From contig NZ_FZNY01000001.1 in the NCBI RefSeq assembly GCF_900188275.1, positions 1,240,001-1,304,000 of the forward strand: a stretch of DNA of 64,000 nt, read 5' to 3'. Within the stretch, counting starts at the first letter, position 1. Each line of letters opens with the position of its first letter. The notes beneath the pieces are model-generated. The model saw only the letters and a list, made by a program, of their open reading frames with translations, did not search any database and was not told the DNA's origin. Of this stretch, positions 1 to 11,700 are shown in pieces. This stretch comes from Dokdonia pacifica. Lineage in GTDB: Bacteria > Bacteroidota > Bacteroidia > Flavobacteriales > Flavobacteriaceae. Position numbers and translations under genes: made by a program.

Positions 1-1491
1 AAGGTCAAATTGACCGCTTACGTAGGCGGCAAGCGATTGCCATTCAGATCCATCTGGATAGCGTGTATCTGTGAGTTCAAACTGACCTGTTTCTATATCG
101 GTAATAGAGCCATTTGAGTTTACATAATTATAAACATATTCAAGACCGTAATTAAGTTTTGTCTTTCTGTTTTTAAGTGTTTTTTCAAAATCAAGTGCTC
201 CAGAAAGTGCATTTACGCGTTCTGTTCGTGTGCGAAGATCTGTTCTTCCTACCCGTCTATCATTTCTGCTTTCTTCCGAATTTTGAAACGCAACAGTTCC
301 TTGCACTCTATCATACCAAGGACCTCCTCCTTCTTTATTTACTTGTAAACTGGCTAAGAACCACTTTTGAGGTCCATAAAACCATTGCGCCGATCTAAAA
401 CTGCCATCATCATCTCTTTGTGTAAGTCTATCATAACGATCATAATCTGAAGTGGTGACATACGAAACATTAAAATTAAAATCCCATGTATTATTAGGCA
501 CATACCGTACTTTTTGCATGAAATTATAACTACTATAGCCCGTGCTTACTTGTCGTAAAGGATCCTCATTTTGTACAACAACATCTTCCCCATCAATACG
601 ACGTATAAATTCGTTTCGTAAAAAAGCATCTGGTCCATGGCGTCCTTGTCTTTGATCTCCATAATCAGAATAACTAGCACTCGTAAGAAATGCCCATTTT
701 TTAGACCCTAAATTAAAATCAAAATGTCCTGTTTTTTCATTGTTAGAAGTACTGTAACGTGCAAGTGCATTTCCAGAAACGGTAACCCCTAACGTATCTT
801 TCTTAGAAAGCTGTGGTTTTTTTGTGTAGAAATTCAAAACACCTCCTACTGCATCACTTCCATAAACCACAGAACCTGGACCCAAAATCACTTCGGTTCT
901 TTCTAAAGCAAAAGGATCTATAGAGATAATATTCTGGACATTTCCACCTCTGAAAATGGCTGTATTGAAACGAATACCATCTAGGGTAATAAGGAGCCTA
1001 TTTGTAGAATACCCTCTTATGGAAGGACTACCTCCTCCTAGCTGACTTTTCTGTACAAATACTTGCCCACTTGTTTGTAATAAGTCGGCAGAAGTTTGTG
1101 GATTATATAATTCGATATCTTCTTTAGAAAAACCAACAATTTTTTGAGGGATTTCACTTTTTTTCTGACCAAATTTTGATACGGATAATACAATTTCACC
1201 AAGGGTGTTTTCTAATTGTTTTAAAAAAACTTTATTCCCGTAGGCAATTATTTGAGCTTTTGTATAAATCGCTTGTTTATGAGCTACTTCAGAGAAAATG
1301 ATTTTTTCCGCTTTCGCGAAAGCGGTTATATCTGCCTTTCCATCAAAATCGGTAATAGTACTTATACTCTTATCTTCATTATAAATAGCAACACTAATGA
1401 TAGGTTCTCTAGTGTCTATATCAAGAACGGTGATTTGTTGTGCTTGCGATGCTATAGTTATAAATAAAAATAGAATAAATAGGTAGCGCAT
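1..1491 (-). CDS. TonB-dependent outer-membrane receptor (5' part, cut by window edge)
   Basis: The minus frame from the ATG at 1491 stays open for 497 codons to base 1, so the barrel C-terminus lies outside the window. Residues 1-18 are a signal peptide (MRYLFILFLF...SQAQ). A carboxypeptidase-regulatory-like beta-sandwich follows. From about residue 105 there is a TonB plug domain, with SPSIRGYSTNR, DGIRFNTAIFRGG, LERTEVILGPGSVVYGSDAVGG and then barrel strands. Such receptors take up iron chelates or other large ligands with TonB energy; the substrate cannot be told. The ATG follows the recO TAA with no gap, so it is probably the last gene of porZ-recO-receptor. A palindromic repeat at 1308-1325 is read in frame as AFAKA inside the N-terminal domain. 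Confidence 0.93.
   Translation of the reverse strand, partial: MRYLFILFLFITIASQAQQITVLDIDTREPIISVAIYNEDKSISTITDFDGKADITAFAKAEKIIFSEVAHKQAIYTKAQIIAYGNKVFLKQLENTLGEIVLSVSKFGQKKSEIPQKIVGFSKEDIELYNPQTSADLLQTSGQVFVQKSQLGGGSPSIRGYSTNRLLITLDGIRFNTAIFRGGNVQNIISIDPFALERTEVILGPGSVVYGSDAVGGVLNFYTKKPQLSKKDTLGVTVSGNALARYSTSNNEKTGHFDFNLGSKKWAFLTSASYSDYGDQRQGRHGPDAFLRNEFIRRIDGEDVVVQNEDPLRQVSTGYSSYNFMQKVRYVPNNTWDFNFNVSYVTTSDYDRYDRLTQRDDDGSFRSAQWFYGPQKWFLASLQVNKEGGGPWYDRVQGTVAFQNSEESRNDRRVGRTDLRTRTERVNALSGALDFEKTLKNRKTKLNYGLEYVYNYVNSNGSITDIETGQFELTDTRYPDGSEWQSLAAYVSGQFDL
1308..1325. repeat. Palindromic repeat copy in TonB receptor gene
   Basis: Perfect 18-bp palindrome with core CGCTTTCGCGAAAGCG and outer C/G pairs. 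It is read in frame on the minus strand as Ala-Phe-Ala-Lys-Ala in the N-terminal domain of the receptor. Confidence 0.9.
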
Positions 1492-2211
1492 TTAGGTAAA
1501 AATTGAATTAAGCACAGCAAGTGAGCGAGGTTTTTTAAAACCGTGCAAATGTAGCTCATAATACTGTAATAACATAGTGAGGAAATCACTACGTTGTTTC
1601 TGGTTTAGTTTGATTTCTGGTAGTGTATCAAATTTTATGCCTAATAGCTCTTTTAGAATTTTTATTTGCTTGCCGTTTTGACAATATATATTTATTTCTG
1701 AAGGCTCAAATGTTCCTTCTATAAGATTAAAGTATTCGAACTCAATATGTGTCTCGTCAGGATAAAATCCAAGATATTGAGTGAGTTTAAGTAAAAAGAA
1801 AAGATGGAAATTTGCAATGGTATCATGAGTGTCCAACCATATGATCGCTGTGGTTAGGTAATCAAATAAAAAGCTGTTTTCCTCTTCTTCTATAATTGTG
1901 CTTCTGAGCATATCTGCAATAAAGAAAACAAGCGCTGTTTTTGTAATATCAGTATGTAAATTTCTGTATTGATAGGCTACTTTTGCTTCACGTATGGTTT
2001 CTAAAGTCCCCTTATCTTTATGATTAGCTTCTATTTCTAACTGCATTAGCGGTTGAAACATTGCTGTTCTGAGCTTCCCTTTTTTGGATTTTAGGATATT
2101 ACGGAGTAGGTATGATTTTAGACCACTACTTTTTGTAAAGCATTTAACGATAAGGTCTGCTTCACTATATTTAATAGCAGAGATTACAATTGCTTGGGTA
2201 GTAATAAGCAT
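1492..2211 (-). CDS. recO: DNA repair protein RecO
   Basis: This 239-residue protein has the N-terminal OB-fold pattern of RecO (MLITTQAIVISAIKYSEADL, then TKSSGLKSYLLRN) and a helical C-terminal part (FLKLTQYLGFYPD-like LLKLTQYLGFYPDE). Its length is normal for Bacteroidota. RecO loads RecA onto SSB-coated DNA with RecR in the RecFOR pathway. The start overlaps the porZ stop by one base (TAATG), and the stop abuts the ATG of the TonB receptor, so the three are probably co-transcribed. A zinc-binding cysteine cluster as in some RecO proteins is not evident. Confidence 0.93.
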   Translation of the reverse strand: MLITTQAIVISAIKYSEADLIVKCFTKSSGLKSYLLRNILKSKKGKLRTAMFQPLMQLEIEANHKDKGTLETIREAKVAYQYRNLHTDITKTALVFFIADMLRSTIIEEEENSFLFDYLTTAIIWLDTHDTIANFHLFFLLKLTQYLGFYPDETHIEFEYFNLIEGTFEPSEINIYCQNGKQIKILKELLGIKFDTLPEIKLNQKQRSDFLTMLLQYYELHLHGFKKPRSLAVLNSIFT

Positions 2212-4490
2212 TATCGTATAATCATCAGTTTGGCAATTTGTGTTTCTAATGCATCAGGACCCGTAATAAGAATAAGATACACTCCAGAAGCAACACGGTG
2301 TCTTCCAAAAGCTCTAGTATCCCAAGTAATACTTCCTCCTACGGTATTTTCTTCATAAACAAGATTTCCAGTGATGTCTGTGATTTTTACATTGGTACGA
2401 GCTGTAAGCCCTTCTATAGTCACTTCTCCATTAAAAGTAGGTCTAACAGGGTTGGGGTAGACCACAACCTCTTCTAAGTCTTCTGCAGGTCCTGTGTTTG
2501 ATCCATCAAAAGAAACAAGCCCTCGAAGTGTTGCAAAATACACAGTTCCTGTTTCGGGATCTAGGGCAATATCTTGTACGTTATTTGATGGTAGTGGAGA
2601 GTTATCTTCTGTAAAGTGTTGCAAGGTTTCTTGCCCGCTTGGAGAAAATAGAAAAACGCCAGAATCTACCGTAGAGATCCATTTGTTATTGGCACCATCT
2701 ACAACAATTTCTGTTATAATCTGATCATTAAGTAACTCTTGAGGAATACCATCTTGTAAAATGATAATCGCATTTGTAGATACATTAGGTTCTGTAAATA
2801 TAGATGATGGCGCAAATAAAACACGAAGCCCTCTTCGAGTTCCAATCCATAAAGACCCGTTTCTGTCTATGGTAAGTGCTCTAATGTCATCATTAGGAAG
2901 ATTTGCAGCACCCTCTTCTCCTGCAATACGAGCAAAACTTCCGGTATTTGGATCATAACCAGCAACACCTTGATTACTAGTTCCAATGTAAATTCTGCCA
3001 TCTCCTGCAATGGTAACATCATCTATACCATTTGCTTCTTCTACCAATGTAGGAAGGTCATCAAAGAAATTGACAGTATTAAACTGGCCATTATCAGGAG
3101 AAAGTCTACTAAGAATATTAGGAACTCTAGAGTTTGAAACCCATAAATTTCCTTCTCTGTCAAAAGCAGTTCCATTTATTCTTACACTATTGTTATTTGC
3201 TCCAATACCTACTAAAGGACTATTGTTCTCATCGTAAAGAACCGTTGGTACTTCTTCATTAATTTCTAATAATCCAGATCCAAATGAACTTACAAAAACT
3301 TGACTAGTATTTTGAGGATTAATGGCGACAAAAGAAAGATCTCTAGCACCAAAAATACTATCCTCCGAAATATTATTCCATCCAGTTTCTGTAACAAGAT
3401 GGCTTATGCCTCTTCTTCTATTTCTTGGAGCGTATGAAACACTATATTCTCCATATACTACCCATAATTCATTAGATGTAGCACTAATATTAAAAGGATT
3501 ATTAAACAGAGGGCCATTAGGTAGTATCTGAGATGCTTCATTTCCATTAAGAGGCACTCTAATCACTCCAGAGCCTATAGTAGCAATAAATAGAGATCCA
3601 TTTACAATAACAGAAGCACTGTAGGGATCATCAAAATCAGCAATATTTGAAAAGGAATTAATAAGATTTCCTCCTGCATTATAAATAGAAGCTGTGTTTT
3701 CTGTAATAACACTTAATTCTACACCATTTGCTTCAAGATCTTCTATGGGTTCTGGAAGTTGTTGGAAAAGAGAAAAACTTGTTCCTGTCGTAGATTCTAA
3801 TAATTGTGAGCCATTGGCTAAATAAACAGTATCATCAAGAGCAGTAATACCCTGAAAAGAACCGTTTAAAACAGTAGACCAATTATTGAAATCTATAATG
3901 TTTGTATTATTTACAATGGCTCTTCTTAAACCACCTTCCGTACTAGAAGCATAAATATAATCATCAAGAATGGCGGTTTGTGTAATGTCTAACAACGAAC
4001 CATTATCTCCAATAAAATAGGAATCATCAAATTCTAATTGGCCTAAATCATATAATGAAATACCAAACCCAGTAGAGATATATACAAACCCATTAAATTC
4101 TGTAAAGTGATTGATTCTTTTTCTATCTGGAGGGATAGAAACTCTATTAAATATATCTACAACAGTAATCACATTTTCACTATTGCCTACAATAACATCT
4201 ATAATTCCATTTTCATACCCTACGAGTAAGGTGTCAAAAGCTTCGCTATAATAAATAGAAGAAATATTATTTCCAGAAAGACCATTGATTGTTGATCTAG
4301 TGATGGTGCTTCCGTCAATGGTAGAAAATATAAATACTGCATTTTCTGAAGCAGCATAAATGCGTCCATTTCCTTCATCAATATCTCCTACAGAAGCAAA
4401 AGAAAAGTATCCTGTCCATTCATCAGAAAAATCTTGACTATATAGAGGCAGGGAAAACAGTACTATTAAAAGTATATAGAGTTGTTTCAC
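2211..4490 (-). CDS. porZ: Type IX secretion protein PorZ (two-component-regulator-type beta-propeller)
   Basis: This 759-residue secreted protein has a signal peptide (residues 1-18, ending LPLYSQ). The start of the mature protein (WTGYFSFASVGDIDEGNGRIYAASENAVF) matches the PorZ N-terminal propeller. Many short propeller blades follow (SLWIGTRRGLRVL, GRIYIGTSNQGVAGYD, VYFATLRGLVSFD). It ends in a type A sorting-like domain (VYPNPVRP, SGVYLILITG, KLMIIR). PorZ is a cell-surface component of the T9SS attachment complex that acts with PorU on sorted substrates. Lying directly upstream of recO supports the assignment, as I recall that order in flavobacteria. An alternative is a generic propeller T9SS cargo. 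Confidence 0.82.
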   Translation of the reverse strand: MKQLYILLIVLFSLPLYSQDFSDEWTGYFSFASVGDIDEGNGRIYAASENAVFIFSTIDGSTITRSTINGLSGNNISSIYYSEAFDTLLVGYENGIIDVIVGNSENVITVVDIFNRVSIPPDRKRINHFTEFNGFVYISTGFGISLYDLGQLEFDDSYFIGDNGSLLDITQTAILDDYIYASSTEGGLRRAIVNNTNIIDFNNWSTVLNGSFQGITALDDTVYLANGSQLLESTTGTSFSLFQQLPEPIEDLEANGVELSVITENTASIYNAGGNLINSFSNIADFDDPYSASVIVNGSLFIATIGSGVIRVPLNGNEASQILPNGPLFNNPFNISATSNELWVVYGEYSVSYAPRNRRRGISHLVTETGWNNISEDSIFGARDLSFVAINPQNTSQVFVSSFGSGLLEINEEVPTVLYDENNSPLVGIGANNNSVRINGTAFDREGNLWVSNSRVPNILSRLSPDNGQFNTVNFFDDLPTLVEEANGIDDVTIAGDGRIYIGTSNQGVAGYDPNTGSFARIAGEEGAANLPNDDIRALTIDRNGSLWIGTRRGLRVLFAPSSIFTEPNVSTNAIIILQDGIPQELLNDQIITEIVVDGANNKWISTVDSGVFLFSPSGQETLQHFTEDNSPLPSNNVQDIALDPETGTVYFATLRGLVSFDGSNTGPAEDLEEVVVYPNPVRPTFNGEVTIEGLTARTNVKITDITGNLVYEENTVGGSITWDTRAFGRHRVASGVYLILITGPDALETQIAKLMIIR

Positions 4491-4572
4491 GTGTTTTTAT
4501 TTCTTCTTTTAAAACCGTTCAAAAATACAATTATTGCCTTAGTCTTTAAATAAGGGAGTGAGATATTGTTTT

Positions 4573-4589
4573 TTTTCGCTTAAAGCGAA
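4573..4589. other. Short inverted repeat between gdhA and porZ
   Basis: TTTCGCTTAAAGCGAAA forms a short perfect inverted repeat (arms TTTCGCTT/AAGCGAAA, almost no loop) about 83 bases upstream of the porZ ATG. It could be an operator or part of the adjacent terminator region. Nothing else supports a role. Confidence 0.3.
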
Positions 4590-4601
4590 AATATATTTAA
4601 A

Positions 4602-4627
4602 AAAAAGGCGACATATGTCGCCTTTTT
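4602..4627 (-). terminator. Rho-independent terminator of gdhA
   Basis: AAAGGCGACATATGTCGCCTTT is a perfect GC-containing hairpin, flanked by A-runs on one side and T-runs on the other. It lies 23 bases past the gdhA stop. It could work in both directions, but only gdhA reads into it. Confidence 0.85.
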
Positions 4628-4650
4628 ACTGTTTTATATGTTTCTAAAAC

Positions 4651-6006
<1,356 letters not shown>

Positions 6007-6047
6007 TTAGATAATTTATATATTAAAAATACGTTTCTAATAGGGTG

Positions 6048-6055
6048 CAAATATA
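6048..6055 (-). promoter_or_regulatory. -7 box for gdhA (TATATTTG)
   Basis: The minus strand reads TATATTTG, matching the Bacteroidota -7 consensus TAnnTTTG, 54 bases before the gdhA ATG. No good -33 TTG is visible at the usual distance. Confidence 0.45.
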
Positions 6056-6178
6056 ACGTATCCTGAAAATTGAGTCGTTTTTTTTTCGAAATTCATAAAA
6101 ATATTGCGTTTTTTTAAAAATTTACTTGGTTTTTTGAAAGCCGATGGACATAAAATTTCGCCGTTAGCCTAGTTTTTA

Positions 6179-6186
6179 TATATTTG
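6179..6186 (+). promoter_or_regulatory. -7 box for the 6212 gene (TATATTTG)
   Basis: TATATTTG matches TAnnTTTG and sits 26 bases before the ATG at 6212, giving a short leader. I see no clear -33 element. Confidence 0.45.
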
Positions 6187-6211
6187 TTGCTGTCTCAAAT
6201 TACCTATTTTC

Positions 6212-7036
6212 ATGAAAGCCAGATACCTACTCATGGCAATTATTTCATTTTGCTTTGCTCACCAGGAGCTTAAAGCGCAGTTAGGCTTTTCCCACGAAGT
6301 CGGCGTTATCACTGGTCCTGTAGCATTTCAATCTGATTTCGGATTGCGTAATAACTTCGATACAAACCGCGGAAATATCGGTTTTGGTATCGGTATTGTC
6401 CATTATTTAAACTTCGCTTATAGAGCAGATTGTAACTGCTATTCTAGGGATACATACTTTAATGATCACTTTAAAGTAAGGAACGAAATAGATTATCACG
6501 TCACAAATCTTGACCATTTTGGAGAAGAATCTGAAGATAATGATCTAGGAGGTTTACAACTTAGAGGTCATAAAGGAAAAGCCAATGTCTTTGAGATTGG
6601 TTCTCAATTGGAATACTTTCCAATGAGTATTCGAGATTTTACTGCGGGCGCATATAGAGTAGCCCCTTATGTAAGTCTTGGTGTTCACTTTGTTTCCTAT
6701 GATCCCGAAGCTACTTCTGAACTTGGAGATATTCAAGGACAGTTTATAAATCCTTTTAGTGGAGAATTAGCACCCACTCTTTTTCAAGGCTTTGCACAAG
6801 GAGAAGGACAAAATAATAGTGGTATTGATGATAGACCAGGCTCTACTTGGGCTATTACTTGGAGTGCTGGAATTAGATATAAGCTAGCTCCCCTTAGTGA
6901 TTTAGTGCTAGATGCTAGGTGGCATTATTACACCTCAAACTGGGTAGACGGATTAAATCCTGACCCTAGACCAGTAAATCGAGCAAATGATTGGATTTTC
7001 TGGCTAAACGTAGGATACATATATTATATAGAATAA
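6212..7036 (+). CDS. Outer-membrane beta-barrel-like protein of unknown function (THC0290_0291-type)
   Basis: This 274-residue protein has a signal peptide (about residues 1-22, ending ELKAQ). Short alternating strands with aromatic residues suggest a small outer-membrane barrel, ending in tyrosines (NVGYIYYIE). The early segment HEVGVITGPVAFQSDFG resembles a flavobacterial family that I recall as THC0290_0291; no function is known to me. A cysteine pair (CNCY) lies near residue 74. It diverges from gdhA and is followed by a degenerate palindromic repeat and a shared terminator. Confidence 0.75.
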   Translation: MKARYLLMAIISFCFAHQELKAQLGFSHEVGVITGPVAFQSDFGLRNNFDTNRGNIGFGIGIVHYLNFAYRADCNCYSRDTYFNDHFKVRNEIDYHVTNLDHFGEESEDNDLGGLQLRGHKGKANVFEIGSQLEYFPMSIRDFTAGAYRVAPYVSLGVHFVSYDPEATSELGDIQGQFINPFSGELAPTLFQGFAQGEGQNNSGIDDRPGSTWAITWSAGIRYKLAPLSDLVLDARWHYYTSNWVDGLNPDPRPVNRANDWIFWLNVGYIYYIE

Positions 7037-7038
7037 TG

Positions 7039-7062
7039 TATACGCTTTCGCAAAAGCGTATA
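7039..7062. repeat. Degenerate palindromic repeat copy
   Basis: Same family as CGCTTTCGCGAAAGCG, with one substitution in the centre (TTCGCAAAAG). It begins two bases after the stop codon of the 6212 gene and extends to TATA ends. Confidence 0.75.
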
Positions 7063-7080
7063 AAAAAATATAAATAATAA

Positions 7081-7110
7081 AAATGGTTGCTATACATAGC
7101 AACCATTTTT
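7081..7110. terminator. Bidirectional terminator between convergent genes
   Basis: AAATGGTTGCTATACATAGCAACCATTTTT forms a stem of AATGGTTGCTAT with its complement over a very small loop, with A- and T-tails. It serves the 6212 gene rightward and metB leftward. Confidence 0.85.
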
Positions 7111-7128
7111 ATTATGATAACATAAGAA

Positions 7129-8268
7129 TTAAGCTAATGCTTGTTCAATATCTGCAATAAGATCTTCTATGTCTTCAATCCCAACACTTAAACGGATTAA
7201 AGAATCTTTAACTCCTGTTTTTTCTCGTTCTTCTTTAGGGATTGATGCATGTGTCATAGATGCTGGGTGACCTGCAAGAGATTCAATACCACCAAGGCTT
7301 TCAGCTAGGGTAAATACATTTAATTTTTCTACAACTTTTACAGCACCTTCATAAGAATCTTCTTTTGTCGTAAATGATACCATTCCTCCAAAATCATTCA
7401 TTTGTTCTTTTGCAATAGAATGATTTGGGTGATCTTCAAATCCAGGCCAGTATACTTTATCTACATTAGGATGTGTTTTTAAAAAATGTGCAATTGCCTT
7501 TCCGTTTTCGCAATGGCGTTGCATACGTACGTGTAATGTTTTTATCCCCCTTAATGCAAGAAAGCTATCTTGAGGACCGCATATGGCACCGCTTGCATTT
7601 TGGATAAAATATAATTTTTCAGCAAGTGCCTTATCTTTTACAATAAGTGCTCCCATGACAAGATCACTATGACCACCTATATATTTTGTAGCACTATGCA
7701 TGACTATATCAGCTCCTAAATCTAATGGTTGTTGCAAATAAGGTGTGGCAAAAGTATTATCTACAGCAAGAAGGATATTATGTTTTTTTGCAATGAAAGC
7801 AGTCGCTTTAATATCTATAATATTCATCATAGGGTTTGTAGGAGTTTCAACCCATATGAGTTTTGTTTTATGAGTGATATAGTTTTCTATAGCATTGGCA
7901 TTTTCCATTCCTATAAAATGAAACTTGATACCAAAACTTTCAAATATCTTAGTAAATAGTCTGTAAGTTCCGCCATAAAGATCATTTGTAGAAATAACCT
8001 CATCCCCTTGCTTTAAAAGTTTTAAGATAGCATCTATTGCAGCAAGACCAGATCCAAAGGCAAGACCATGATTTCCATTCTCTATACTGGCAAAGGCATT
8101 CTCAAGAGCGGCTCTAGTGGGATTATGTGTTCTACTATATTCATAGCCTTTGTGTCCACCAGGGGTAGATTGTGCATATGTAGATGTTTGGTATATAGGT
8201 GGCATTACAGCGCCATAGGCTTTGTCATATTCTTGACCCCCGTGTATCGTTTTGGTGTTGAACTTCAT
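7129..8268 (-). CDS. metB: Cystathionine gamma-synthase / gamma-lyase family PLP enzyme
   Basis: This 379-residue Cys/Met metabolism PLP enzyme contains the PLP-binding lysine in HSATKYIGGHSD (K195). Other family motifs are PPIYQTSTY, EYSRTHNPTR, SGLAAIDA and ETPTNP. It catalyses gamma-replacement (synthase) or gamma-elimination (lyase) in transsulfuration. The two activities cannot be told apart by eye, and the symbol follows usual flavobacterial annotation. The gene is a single unit with a terminator shared with the convergent 6212 gene. Confidence 0.9.
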   Translation of the reverse strand: MKFNTKTIHGGQEYDKAYGAVMPPIYQTSTYAQSTPGGHKGYEYSRTHNPTRAALENAFASIENGNHGLAFGSGLAAIDAILKLLKQGDEVISTNDLYGGTYRLFTKIFESFGIKFHFIGMENANAIENYITHKTKLIWVETPTNPMMNIIDIKATAFIAKKHNILLAVDNTFATPYLQQPLDLGADIVMHSATKYIGGHSDLVMGALIVKDKALAEKLYFIQNASGAICGPQDSFLALRGIKTLHVRMQRHCENGKAIAHFLKTHPNVDKVYWPGFEDHPNHSIAKEQMNDFGGMVSFTTKEDSYEGAVKVVEKLNVFTLAESLGGIESLAGHPASMTHASIPKEEREKTGVKDSLIRLSVGIEDIEDLIADIEQALA

Positions 8269-8723
8269 AATAATGTATCATCTATTTAAGAAAACAAAAA
8301 GACGTTAGACTGTTGCTTGACTTTCTTTTCTGCTCAAAATACAATTAAACATTACTATATACAAAAGAACTGTTTATGACTTAGGTTACGTATTAGAAGG
8401 TATACGCTTTCGCGAAAGCATATATTATATATAAGTATTTGAGAAAACTGTTTTTAAAAAATGAAAAAAGACTGATTATTTGATTTATTTAGAAGAATCA
8501 AGAAATGAGATGTCTGTTTTTTAACATTTTCAGGCATAAATGAGATATTCGTAAACGCGTTTTTGATGTTAATATTGTAGCCTTTTGGTAAAATTTTATG
8601 TTTTATGGCGATTAATAGGTGTCACTCATCGAAAATATGTTACATTTTTCTTAAAAAAGATTTAGAGTATTTATCTTTTAGGTCCGCATTTTTATGCGAT
8701 TTCACTTTAAAAATAAACCAAAC
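8269..8723. other. Long intergenic region between metB and the T9SS protein gene
   Basis: These 455 bases between two divergent genes hold no convincing open frame or RNA gene. The only clear elements are a palindromic repeat at 8401-8424 and a short AAACGCGTTT palindrome near 8555. Promoters for both flanking genes must lie here, but I see no full TTG/TAnnTTTG match. Confidence 0.6.
8401..8424. repeat. Palindromic repeat copy, intergenic
   Basis: Core CGCTTTCGCGAAAGC with TATA ends, 24 bp, one mismatch in the right arm. It lies in the metB/8724 intergenic region. Confidence 0.88.
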
Positions 8724-11700
8724 ATGAAAAAAATTACACTATTACTATGCCTTTTTGCCGTCGCGGCATTTGGGCAAAATCCTCTTACTCTTCAAGAGTA
8801 TGTAGACGCTGGTTTACAAAAAGAGGTAGCAACTATTGACAAACCAGATGGTTCTGTTGCTTCTATTCAAGCTAGAGGAGCAAATGTTACTACTTTTGAT
8901 GACAGAGACGATTATCTAGCAAACTGTTCAAATGGAGACATGTTAATACTAGAAGATTTTGCAGGAGGTCCTGGAGCTCTTATAGGATGTGGAGAAATAT
9001 TAAGCTCTGCAGGAGATACTTGTTATCCAGCTGGTGAATTACAGGAAGGGTTTGAAATTACTGTAAATACTCCTGGAAACGTAACTGTATACTTAGATCC
9101 AGCTGATGGATTTGGTACTCTAGACCCAGCAGTAGGTTCTAACACATTTACTGATTTTACAGTCATTAATTTTACAGGAGCTGATCCAGTAACAAGTACG
9201 GGATTTGACTTATATTCTCTTACTGGTGGATCTAGTGTAGATATTAGAGTGATTGGAGAAGGAGGATTAATAGATACTGTAACAGTAGATGTTACTAGTA
9301 CAGGACCTGTTTTTGTAGGTATTCTAGCAGCAGAAACTATTGTAAGTTTAGAATTAGAAGATCTTAGTGGAGCAAATGTAGAGCTTGTTGCTCAACTATT
9401 ATATGGTACTTGTGCACCACCACCACTTAATGACGATCCTGAAACGGCTGCAAGCTTAACAGTAGGATTAGTTTTTGAAGATTTCCCAGTTATCGCAGAT
9501 AATACAGAAGCAACAGCAACGGCTATTGATGATCCATCTTGTGGAAACTTTACTGAAGCAGATTTATGGTATAGCTTTGTAGTACCTGATAGTGGTTCTG
9601 TTACTGTAGAATCTCAAGAAGATGATGGTTCTATTACAGATACAGCTATAAGTATATATGAAGGAGAAATAGGTTCTTTAGTTGAAGTAGTTTGTAATGA
9701 TGATGGTGGAATTGGCTTATTCTCTTTAGCAGAAGTAGAAGGACGTACACCAGGAGAAGTACTATATGCACGTGTATGGGAATGGAACGGAGGTTCTCTA
9801 GGAACTTTCCAAATGTCTGCATACGATACACCTCCTCCAACAAATGATGATCCAGAAGGAGCTATTCCTTTAACACTAGGAGCTGTATTTACAGATTTCC
9901 CAGTAACTGCTTCTAATGTAAGTGCTACAGATACAGCAATAGATGATCCATCTTGTGGAAACTATGGTGGAGCTGACGTATGGTTTACTGTTGTTCCTCC
10001 AAGTACAGGACAATTAACAATAGAAACTGATACTGCAGGTGGTATTACTGATACCGGTATGGCTCTATATAGTGGAGAAATAGGAGCATTAGTTGAAATA
10101 GGATGTGATGATGATGGTGGAAACGGATTATTTTCTTTAGTAGATTTAACTGATCAAGAGCCTGGAGCTGTTCTTTACGTTCGCGTTTGGGAATGGGGAG
10201 GCGGAGGCTTCGGACCTTTCCAAGTTGCTGCATATAGTAATTGTCCAGTAAATGCTGCAGAAATCGAAACTTCTACAGGTGATACAGAAGTAAGCATTTG
10301 TGTTGGTGATGATATGCCAGACCCAATTGATGTTACTATCGTTGGAGATCCAGTTGGAACAAATAATGGATGGATTATTACAGATAATGCAACAGGAGAG
10401 ATTTTAGGATTACCTATGGCACCTCCATTTGATTTAGATGGTGTTGAGCCAGGAGTTTGCGCTGTATATTATGTACGTTATGAAGATGGACTTGTAGGTC
10501 TTGATATGGGAGCTAACATAGGAGATCTTGATGGATGTTTTGATCTTTCTAACCCAATTCTTATAGATAGAGTTGACGAAGGAGGAGTTTGTGAAATGTG
10601 TGAATATACACTTGAAATGAATGACTCATTTGGAGATGGATGGAATGGAGCAATTATGGATGTTCTTGTAGATGGTGTTGTTGTTTTAGATGACGTTTCT
10701 TTAGATGACGATCCTAACAATGACGGAGTACAAGGAATTCTTACTTTCCCAGTAAACTCTACAGCAGATGTTACTACAATGTTTATAGATGGAGGTGGAT
10801 TCCCAGGAGAGGTTTCATATAGAATATTAGATGTTAATGGTATAGAAGTAGCAAGTGGTACAGCAGATCCTGCTACTGATATTATGTCAGGAACACTTAC
10901 AGCTGATTGCCCTTCTTGTGTAGCTCCTCAAAACTTAATGGCAGGTAACTTTATGCCTGGTACTGTTGATATTTCTTGGGATCCTTTTATGGATGCATTA
11001 GGATATATCTGGGAGATTCAAGATCAAGGTGTGCCACAAGGTACTCCAGATCCTATCGCTTCTGGTTCTACAATTGATATGACAACAGATTCAGCTGTTG
11101 GACCTTTCATAAGTGGAAACTTCTACACATTATACGTACAATCATTCTGTACAGAAGACGATTCTAGTATATTTGTTTCTATAGATTTCCAATTCTTATT
11201 ACCTCCACCTAATGATGATTGTGAAGAAGCTATTGCATTAGAATGTGGTACTACAGTTGCAGGAACAACATTAGGAGGAATGGATTCTGGACAGAACCCT
11301 TCTGCAGATGTATTCTATACTTACACAGGAAATGGGGCTACTGAATTTGTTACGTTATCTTTATGTGATGGATTAACAACATATGACTCTTTTATCCGTG
11401 TATTTGATGATGGTTGTGAACTAGTAAACGAAATTGCTTTTAATGATGATTTCTGTGGACTTCAATCACAAGTAACATTTACTTCAGATGGAACAACTAC
11501 TTATACTATAATGGTTGAAGGATTTGGAGCATCAGTAGGAGATTTCTCTCTAGCTGTATCTTGTGAAGAAGCAGCTCCTCCAGGAGAATGTGAGTATACA
11601 TTAGAGATGTTTGATTCATTTGGTGACGGATGGAATGGAGCAACTATCAATGTTTTAAGAGATGGATTGATCATTCTTAATGGTGTTTCTCTTGATGATG